Positions 18,039 to 26,030 of a DNA stretch of 26,030 nt are shown here, piece after piece. The translations under genes were made by a program, and so were the position numbers. Within the stretch, counting starts at the first letter, position 1, and each line of letters begins with the position of its first letter. Source of the DNA: Reclinomonas americana ATCC 50394 (Eukaryota > Jakobida > Jakobea > Jakobida). The notes beneath the pieces were generated by a model that was given only the letters and a program-made list of their open reading frames with translations, did no database searches and was not told the DNA's origin. The DNA is taken from positions 1 through 26,030 of the forward strand of contig PS015071.1 of assembly GCA_048213135.1 (NCBI GenBank). Reading direction: 5' to 3'.

Positions 18039-21000
18039 ATGACTGATCGCTTGAGCGATGCGGCTCGTGCGCTCTTGCGCAGTCGTCACCAGTCGATTGC
18101 GGTTGGTTCTGTGAGCAGTGGCAGTGGCAGTGTTGGTGGTACTGGTGTGCAGCGTGTGACGNNNNNNNNNNNNNNNNNNNNNNNNNNNNNNNNNNNNNNN
18201 NNNNNNNNNNNNNNNNNNNNNNNNNNNNNNNNNNNNNNNNNNNNNNNNNNNNNNNNNNNNNNNNNNNNNNNNNNNNNNNNNNNNNNNNNNNNNNNNNNNN
18301 NNNNNNNNNNNNNNNNNNNNNNNNNNNNNNNNNNNNNNNNNNNNNNNNNNNNNNNNNNNNNNNNNNNNNNNNNNNNNNNNNNNNNNNNNNNNNNNNNNNN
18401 NNNNNNNNNNNNNNNNNNNNNNNNNNNNNNNNNNNNNNNNNNNNNNNNNNNNNNNNNNNNNNNNNNNNNNNNNNNNNNNNNNNNNNNNNNNNNNNNNNNN
18501 NNNNNNNNNNNNNNNNNNNNNNNNNNNNNNNNNNNNNNNNNNNNNNNNNNNNNNNNNNNNNNNNNNNNNNNNNNNNNNNNNNNNNNNNNNNNNNNNNNNN
18601 NNNNNNNNNNNNNNNNNNNNNNNNNNNNNNNNNNNNNNNNNNNNNNNNNNNNNNNNNNNNNNNNNNNNNNNNNNNNNNNNNNNNNNNNNNNNNNNNNNNN
18701 NNNNNNNNNNNNNNNNNNNNNNNNNNNNNNNNNNNNNNNNNNNNNNNNNNNNNNNNNNNNNNNNNNNNNNNNNNNNNNNNNNNNNNNNNNNNNNNNNNNN
18801 NNNNNNNNNNNNNNNNNNNNNNNNNNNNNNNNNNNNNNNNNNNNNNNNNNNNNNNNNNNNNNNNNNNNNNNNNNNNNNNNNNNNNNNNNNNNNNNNNNNN
18901 NNNNNNNNNNNNNNNNNNNNNNNNNNNNNNNNNNNNNNNNNNNNNNNNNNNNNNNNNNNNNNNGGGGGAAGGGAAGGTTGATTGAGAGCTCTCACAGATT
19001 GGTTGCACGCGCACGCACACACACGCACACACACACACACGCACACACACACACACGCACACACACACAGAGAGAGGGCAGTGTGTGATCTTTGAGAGGT
19101 CTCACAGTGCATTGGAGATCGTGATCACTTTGTTTCGAGCTTTCTCATTGACTCTTTGAGTGAGTGTGGTCTGCAAGGTTCTCACAGTGTGACACCCTCA
19201 GTCGCACTCACACACTCTCAGTCACACCCTCAGTCACACCCTCAGTCGCACCCTCAGTTGGACTTCTGTGCTGAGAGAGGTCTCACTTTGCGAAGAAGAT
19301 CGTGATCACTTTGTTTTGAGACTCTAGAGAGTGGGAGAGGGCAGAGTGCAGGGTTCTCGCGTTGTGGTCTTTCTCTGTGGAGAGTCTCACTGCTGATGCT
19401 GATCGCGATCGCTTTGTGTCGAGCTTTCTTGTTGACTCTAGAGAGTGGGAGAGTGCAGAGTGTAGGGTTCTCGCAGCTTGGTCTTGTCTGTGGAGAGGTG
19501 ATGTGATGGCTATTGCTGTCTGCGCCTTGTCACCTGCGAGCATGAGGGAAGGAGAGGGCTCACAAAGGTCACCGCTGCACTGAGCTGCAGTGTACGCGTA
19601 GAGCAAGAAGAGCTCCTTTTGCCGTGCGCTGAGTCAGCCAATCGTCTATTTTCATAGTGACGCCGCCCTCCCTCTCCCTTTCTCCCTCTGTCTCCCTTTC
19701 CTCCCTCCTTCTCCCTCCGCCTGTGAACTCATGGTCGTGTGTTCTGCCGCTCGCAGATTGTTCTCCCCGCCGGTCGCCACTCGCACGACCACCACGATGA
19801 CACCACCGCCGACGAGATCATCGGCAACTTTCTCGATGGCTCCAACACGCGGGAGAAGGTGCTCCTGATTCTGGGCGAGATGGGCTCTGGCAAGACACAA
19901 CTGGTGGGTGGTTCACACAGACTCACCTTACGCTTCGTGCCCTTTCCTCACTCACCCTCCCAACAGCTGAAACGAGTCGAGGTCGACCTGTGCCCGGTGT
20001 GGGTGTGGGGCGTGTCGCCACTGCCTGTGTATGTGCGGCTGAGCACGGTGCCGCCAGAGGCGGTGTATGGCGGGAAACTGATGGAGTACGTGCTCGGGCG
20101 GGAGGGCTTTACGGCCAGCGAGGTTTGGCTGCCGTCGTGAGTTAGGGAGAGGGAGGAGGAGACACTTACGACCCGTAATGTGCAGTTTGCTCTCATGCGC
20201 GAGCAGACGCCGATTCTGCTGCTGCTGGACGAGTACGAGAGCGTGCACGCGCCGCCGCAGAACATCTATCGAGTCAATCACATGGAGGTTTGCACATCCG
20301 TGCCTGGCGTATCTATTGTCATCGAGCTCATTGTTATTTCCATTGCGTCACCGGTTAGCGCTGGCGCGCCAAGGTCATCATCACCTGCGACGAGGCGCAC
20401 GCGCATGCCAAGCTCGGTCTCAACTACGCCACCTACTTTAGTCCCGACGCCGACAGCATTGTGTGGATTGGCGAGGGCTCATCGCTGGCGCAGTGCGTCT
20501 TGTGGCCACTCGGCAAGCCGCACGTGGAGGCCCTTCTCAGTCTGTTGCGTGCTGCGGGAAGCGTTGAGAGGTCTTATTACTCCCCGCGCTCATCCATCCC
20601 TACCAGCTTTGTCGGAATGGGCACCACCGAATGGACGAGTGCCGTGCAGTTCAAAGACGCCACGCGTCAGATTCCCGGCAGTGAGCGACTCGTTCGCACG
20701 GTGTGTGTCATCTCACTCTCTTTTCCTCCTTCTCGCTCGTCACGCCTCTCACCACCGCCGCCCGCAGCCGTTGATGTTGATGATGCTCAGTCGGTTGCTG
20801 CCAACGTCGGATTTCACCGACGATGTGCTGCCGGGCGACATTCTCCGCGCCTATGTGTACTGGTGGATTGGCCAGGAGCGCTTCAATGTGGAGGTTTGTG
20901 TGATTTTCTTCCCCCGCACCCCACTAATGACTCACATTGCACTCGCCAGGTCGGCGAGAGCGCCACCCTCGCGTCCCTCATTCCCTCGTTTTGCAAGCAA

Positions 21001-24000
21001 CTCGCCGGCTCCATGCTGGAGTCCGACGCAGTCGTGGCCCACACGGTGCGTAGTTAATCAGGCAGTGCCGTGTGAGCGATGATTGCTCACGTGCAATGCA
21101 GGTCGTGTGCCGGGAGATCTTTTCCAACTTGGTGACGGCCTACGCCGACACGCTGCCGGAGCTCCTCTTTACGGCGTCGCTGTTGACGCAGTGCGGTCGC
21201 GAAGAGTACCGATTTATTCATCCCGCGTTCTTTGACTACTTTGCCGCCGAGGACACGGTGCAAGCGTACGTGTTGGGAGGCGATCGGTTGAACATGCACG
21301 CGGTGAATCGCTTCAACTTCCAGACGTCGCATGTTGCGTCTGCGAGGCACCTCGAAACTGGGAAGGGTGTGCGAAAAAAGACTCATTGCAGCCTGTCGCA
21401 GATGCAAGTGCTGCTGTTCATGTCGGAGACTGTTCTGCGGAGCAGCACGTTGGTGGATCGCTTGCTGGAGGTCATTCGATCGTCGCGCGCAGATGCTGGG
21501 TGGGCGCACGCCGCCTCCAATGCCATCACCGGTGAGAAACGCGTGTCATGCGTGCTTCTTTTGTTAAATTCGCGACTCATTTGTCATTCAGTGCTCAACT
21601 TGGGTGGCTTCAACTTTACCGGCGTCGACCTCACGGGCGTGCGCATTGCCGACGCTGATTTGTCGGGGGTTCATGATGCTCACCACGATACTACAATTTT
21701 GCACATCTGACACAAAGTGCTTGTACACGCACAGGCTTTCCTCGACGGCACGATTCTCGACGACGCCTTTATGTCTGGCTGCCGCCTGCGAGGTGATGTG
21801 TGGCTGTTGCCCTCGCCACATACACGAGTCGATCACTCACCATCGTGATCGTCCTTGGTTGATCGATACAGATGCGTGGCTGCGGAATGCATCGCTCAAC
21901 CGTGCAGATCTGGCCAATGTACAGCTCGGCCAGCTGCCACCCATTGTGGTACGCTTGCGTGCACGGTTGTGCTTGTTTTGCATGACACTCACCGTGTCGC
22001 GAAATCACACAGCATCGCAGTCGTGTCATGTGGTTCGACGTGTCCTCCGACGGCAAGATGCTTGCTGTTGCCGGCGATGATGGACTGACGGTTTGTCACG
22101 GCCATCGTACGTTACAGCTCATTGCTCACCCCGGCGCGCGTATTGCAGATTGTGTACAACATGGCCACCTTCAGCGTGGTGCAAGTCATTGGCGGCCACA
22201 CCGGTCCCGTGAACGCCTGCGCCATGTCGCCCGACGGCAAGCTGGTGGCCACGGCCGGCGAGGACTTGACTGTGCGCTTGGTGAGTGCGATATGCTTGGT
22301 GTGTGAGGGCCTCTTTAGCCAACTTCTTGCTGATGATTGGAGCTCTCGTGCAGTGGGAGATTGGATGGAGCAAGTGTCGTCGGTTGAATCGACGTAACAC
22401 ACAGCCCTCGCGCTCAGTGGTACGTCGGGTCGAGTGTCGGGCGTATGTGTGTGTGCTAATGTTCCTCTTGGTGTAGTCGTTTTCTGCCGACGGTCGTGTG
22501 TTTATCAGCTGCGGAGCCGACTGCGTGCGTGTCTGGAACGGCGTCACTGGCAAGAAGGTTGCGCAGCGTCTTTCATTCCGCGCACGGGAACATTCCTTCC
22601 TCCTGTTCTTCTCACTCTCGTCTGTCGTCGTCGGTTGCAGCTGAAGAACCTGGGTAAGAAGCTTCCCGGCCAGCCTGCATGTGTCGCCGTTTCGCCGGAC
22701 AGCCGCTACGCAGTGGCCTCGGGTGCGTATGTCACGAGCAGGAGTCACTCTTCTCTTTGATTCGCTGACTTCATCGTGTGTGGTAGATGGTGACTCGGAT
22801 CAAGTGCGAGTGTGGGAGCTGGAAAAGTACACAGCGCTGCTCACCTTCCCCGGCAACACGGTGGTGTCGAGCAAGTCATTCTTTAAGCTCGGCAACCGCA
22901 TGCTGATCGCCATTGGTCTCTACGAGAATGTGACGGTGGTCGAAGTTACCTCCGGTCGCGTCATCACCACGATGAGTGGGCACTCGGAGCGTGTCACCTG
23001 GTGCGGATGTTTGTGTCGATTTGCCGCGAGACAGCAAGAGATTTACGATGTGGTGATGATACGTGTGCAGTGTGGCATTCAGTCCCGACGGTACCATGCT
23101 GTTCTCGGGCGCGCAGGTGAGAGCTGCCACCGCTCCCGACATGGTCACGACAAGTTATCATGACAATCTTGTGCCTTGTGCAGGATGGCTCCTTGCGACT
23201 GTGGGACACACTGCGTGGCTCGTGTTTCTGGAGCGCCAATGGGCACACGCAGACGGTCACGTGCACCGCGTTTTTGCCGTTCCAACCAGTCGGCACCACG
23301 GGTCCCATCCTGGTGGTGCGTGCACTCGTTCCCTGCAATTCAATCCCCCCCTGCTGATCTTACTCACGGTTGCCGGTGCAGTCGTCGAGCCACGACGGCA
23401 GCGTGCGCTTCTGGGAGCCCACATTGCGTCGCAACATGGCGCGCTGTGGCAGTGAGAATGGACACGTTCCGACCAGCGACAGCGAAGTTAGTGATTTGCA
23501 GGTGCGTGACGGAGATTGGTCACCACAATGTGGTTTCTTCAGTGATCTCATCAGCTGTTGTTGTGGGTGCAGCTCGTCGGCGCCGACTTGGAGGCGCAGA
23601 TTGTGCTGTCGAGCTATGTCGATGGCATCTGTCATGTGTGGAACATGGCCACAGTTGCGTGGAGCGTCAAGCACCTCGCCTCTCTTGTTTCTCCCTTGGC
23701 TGACACGCGTGTGCAGGGTGATGGTGACGCGCACTGCTTGACACGTTCGTCTGCCAGCCTCACCTCCTGTTTTGTATGCGTAGGTCGCCACGTACATTCA
23801 GTGTCGACGGTGGTGGATGTCAGTGCCGTGGTGGTGCGGCCTGGCGACGGCATGGTAATTGCCGTGGCCTCGCTGCAAGAGCCTGATGTGGTTGGTGTTT
23901 GATCACGCCTTTCACTCGCTCACTAGTTCTCTCTGACCATCACGCACACAGTTGGTGTTTGATCTGATTACTGGCACGCTGATGAGCCGCATGCGCGGTC

Positions 24001-25243
24001 ACGACGTCAGCGTGTCGTGCCTGCGTGTGTCACCCACGGAACCCACACTGCTGGTATCTGGTTCATGGGATCGGTGTGTGTTTGTGCTCCTTCGCATGGT
24101 GATTCTTGCTTGCTTACTCGCCACGCAGATCGATTCGCATGTGGAACTTCCAGACGTGCCGCGCCATGCACTTGCCGGTGTTGACAGACAACACCGATGC
24201 CATCCAGTTGCGTTGTGTATCTCAGTCTATGCGTGTCGCGGGGGTGATTGGGCGGGCAACTTATGCATGGCACAGGTGTCTGGCCTTTTCACGCGACGGC
24301 CTGATGCTGGCGTCGGGCGCCGCCGACGGCAAAGTGTTCCTCTTTAACGTGCGTGCCTGCTGTCGTTCCTCTCACACCAGCCTCTCTCACATCCCACACC
24401 TCCATCAGCCCTCCAAGGCCCGCCTCATTCGTCAACTCTCCAGCGGCCATCACAAGCAAGTGAATGCCGTGGCCTTCTCACCCGACGGCACGACACTGGC
24501 CAGCGCAGCAAATGATCTCACCATCCGTCTGGTCGACGTGACGAGTGGCGAATTGCGCCACGTATTGTGCGGCCACGCGCACCCCGTCAAGGCCGTCTCG
24601 TGGTCGCCCGATGGTTTGTCACACAATTCGTGCCTAGTCTATACACTCTCTCACTTGTCGTCGATGCGCTTTGCTTTTGGCAGGTCACATGATCGCGAGC
24701 GGCTCCACTGCCGGCACAGTTCGCTTGTGGCGGTACCTGGAGAGTCCCTTCTCGGTGCGCCGCATCGATGTGCAAAAGGGCAGCATCGGCTGCCTCCAGT
24801 TCACGCAGCAGAAGCCACTGTTGCTGTCGGGCGCCAGCGACGGCTCCATTGTATGCTTCGATTGCACGAAAGTGGACGGATCGGAGCTGCCCGAGGAAGA
24901 CGGCGACGAGGACGGGCGCATGGGCCGACGAGTTCCCGTGCGCTGGCGCGTGTCGGGCCAGCCCGGCCTGAACGCCACCGGCCTCCTGCTGCAGGGCGCC
25001 ACCGGTCTCAGTGCCCTCCAGCGTCGCCTCCTCTCGCCCGCCACCGGACCCGCAGTATTCGCCGGCGAGAAGGATGCAGGTTTCCGTCGATATTGCAACA
25101 ACTGCATGCATATTTCCACTCACTTCTCAAAAAATGCAGGTGAGGAGGAGGACGATGTGGCGGATGCCGAGGGCGGCGAGTGGCTAGTAGTCACCGGCGA
25201 AGCTGACTTGGCCGCCGGCTCTTCTTCTTCACGGAGAAAGTAA
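18039..25243 (+). CDS. STAND NTPase: NACHT-like domain, pentapeptide repeats and 14 WD40 repeats (~1250 aa or more)
   Basis: A STAND-type switch protein: ATP binding in the central domain is expected to control oligomerisation, with the propellers as sensor or scaffold. The probable first exon (ATG 18039, MTDRLSDAARALLRSRHQS) runs into the 802-bp gap. Further exons: 19757-19903, 19967-20122, 20186-20287, 20359-20543, 20607-20700, 20768-20893, 20950-21045, 21102-21332, 21402-21531, 21592-21668, 21735-21792, 21872-21948, 22013-22090, 22149-22280, 22354-22419, 22477-22557, 22641-22722, 22787-23000, 23071-23116, 23184-23315, 23382-23501, 23573-23653 (or 23665), 23717-23744, 23784-23890, 23952-24073, 24129-24206, 24276-24348, 24409-24613, 24684-25079, 25140-25243 (1208 codons). 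Walker A is GEMGSGKT, Walker B ILLLLDEYE, then AKVIITCDEAH, NACHT winged-helix-type FIHPAFFDYFAA, pentapeptides (NFTGVDLTGVRIADADLSGA) and two probable seven-bladed propellers. The acidic C-terminus ends SSSSRRK. The link from 18039 to 19757 is inferred. Confidence 0.88.
18162..18963. other. Assembly gap (802 N), probably in intron 1 of the STAND gene
   Basis: A long N run directly after the first-exon reading frame and before CA and tandem repeats. It may hide the end of exon 1 and further N-terminal exons. Confidence 0.95.
19005..19069 (+). repeat. (CA)n microsatellite
   Basis: An imperfect CA/GC-ACAC array just right of the gap, interrupted by single G bases. It lies in the inferred first intron of the STAND gene. 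Confidence 0.9.
19094..19496 (+). repeat. Three degenerate ~100-bp repeats with an embedded 12-bp array
   Basis: Units beginning GAGAGGTCTCAC or GAGAGTCTCAC start near 19094, 19275 and 19379. Each continues with ATCGTGATCACTTTGTTT-like sequence and ends with GGTTCTC(A/G)C. Between units 1 and 2 (19191-19259) is a 12-bp array of GTCACACCCTCA with small variants. The region has no supported exon. Position and repeat content indicate an intron. Confidence 0.75.
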
Positions 25244-25929
25244 ACACAGTCGATGGCAGTTTGCGCTCACGTAACGGTCGATTTTGCCACTATTTGGGAG
25301 TGACGCGCATCAGAGACAAAGCTCACTCACAGGCAGGCCGACTGAGAGATAGAGTGTGAGTGTGTGAGAGAGANNNNNNNNNNNNNNNNNNNNNNNNNNN
25401 NNNNNNNNNNNNNNNNNNNNNNNNNNNNNNNNNNNNNNNNNNNNNNNNNNNNNNNNNNNNNNNNNNNNNNNNNNNNNNNNNNNNNNNNNNNNNNNNNNNN
25501 NNNNNNNNNNNNNNNNNNNNNNNNNNNNNNNNNNNNNNNNNNNNNNNNNNNNNNNNNNNNNNNNNNNNNNNNNNNNNNNNNNNNNNNNNNNNNNNNNNNN
25601 NNNNNNNNNNNNNNNNNNNNNNNNNNNNNNNNNNNNNNNNNNNNNNNNNNNNNNNNNNNNNNNNNNNNNNNNNNNNNNNNNNNNNNNNNNNNNNTCTCTC
25701 TCTCTCTTCTCTCACCGATATGCCGACTCTGGTCTCTTGCCAAAGTCTGTGGGCCCCACACCTCCGCCCATGGAGAGCAGCTGACGAGGCGCATCGCGAG
25801 GAGTGAACGGACGCGAGGGTTCTTGCAGTGACGCGCGCGCCTGAGTGTCACACACACGTGAGTTCACTTCCCTCTCTCTCTCTCACTTACACACACCAGA
25901 GAGAGAGACAGACACACGCACCTCTGCTC
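25244..25929. other. 3' flank, GA/TC microsatellite and gap; no gene seen
   Basis: After the STAND stop comes about 100 bp of probable 3' UTR, then a GT/GA-rich stretch, the gap at 25374-25694, a (TC)n tract and mixed low-complexity sequence. Frames across the gap are artefacts of N translation. Confidence 0.6.
25374..25694. other. Assembly gap (321 N)
   Basis: The gap is flanked by GAGAGA on the left and TCTCTC on the right. The reverse-complement flanks suggest an inverted or mixed microsatellite inside. Confidence 0.99.
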
Positions 25930-26011
25930 TCACAGCCACTGCTGTGCCGCCTCGATGCAGTGCGCCCAGAAGAGGATCAATGTGACCACCGCCACTGCCT
26001 CCACGTTGTCT
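25930..26011 (-). CDS. Last exon of a gene extending beyond the right edge
   Basis: On the minus strand an acceptor (CATGTCACAG) precedes 26011-25930. In the frame that leaves one base to complete an upstream codon, this reads DNVEAVAVVTLILFWAHCIE and ends AAQQWL plus a TGA stop. The hydrophobic centre could be a C-terminal membrane helix. Only 26 residues are visible, so the family cannot be named and the exon is tentative. Confidence 0.4.
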
Positions 26012-26030
26012 CTGTGACATGCTCTCTCTC

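Noticed and set aside
18021-19112. Frames spanning the 802-bp gap on both strands
   Set aside because: Continuity is an artefact of translating N. Only the short stretch after the ATG at 18039 is kept, as a likely first exon.
1-26030. CRISPR arrays, rRNA/tRNA genes, transposase genes and phage or virus-like genes
   Set aside because: None seen. The repeats are simple or minisatellite type without regular spacers, and all recognised proteins are ordinary eukaryotic families.

Overview
This window is nuclear DNA from a eukaryote, most likely a free-living protist with a fairly GC-rich, intron-dense genome. All genes are split by short spliceosomal introns, mostly 43 to 130 bp, that end in YAG and begin GTGCGT, GTGAGT, GTACGT or GTTGCG. 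Reading frames across the splice junctions agree with known protein families. There is no operon structure, no RNA gene, no CRISPR array and no recognisable transposon. I cannot name the species. Five assembly gaps (runs of N) are present, three of them next to simple repeats.

Layout, left to right. (1) 1-567, plus: the 3' end of a gene for a tail-anchored membrane protein. (2) About 569-1920: GA-rich microsatellites and degenerate ~100-bp repeats around a gap. (3) 2396-2760, minus: a two-exon gene for a 94-aa single-pass membrane protein. (4) 3125-6681, plus: a tandem duplication giving two WD40 propeller genes. The first copy is intact (417 aa after splicing). The second carries a 2-nt frameshift near its start. 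(5) 7144-8878, plus: a five-exon gene for a low-complexity protein with an N-terminal myristoylation/palmitoylation signal (MGC). (6) 9083-13356, minus: an ABCG-type half transporter in at least 24 exons, some only 17 to 31 nt long, with one gap in its coding region. (7) 13916-15458, plus: an eight-exon nucleoside hydrolase. (8) 15510-17859, minus: a seven-exon protein with a long proline-rich N-terminus and a C-terminal Cys/His-rich FAM221 domain. (9) 18039-25243, plus: a STAND NTPase in about 31 exons with a NACHT-like domain, pentapeptide repeats and 14 WD40 repeats. Its first intron holds an 802-bp gap and several repeat arrays. (10) 25930-26011, minus: the last exon of a gene that continues past the window edge.

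The genes do not form a pathway. They are an ordinary eukaryotic mix of signalling and scaffold proteins (WD40, STAND, FAM221, MGC protein), a membrane exporter and a purine/pyrimidine salvage enzyme. Three divergent pairs (2760/3125, 13356/13916, 17859/18039) probably share promoter regions. The closest pair, FAM221 and STAND, is separated by only 179 bp. The most unusual features are the STAND gene with its altered sensor motif, the two classes of 5' splice site, the microexon cluster in the transporter, and the recent WD40 duplication.
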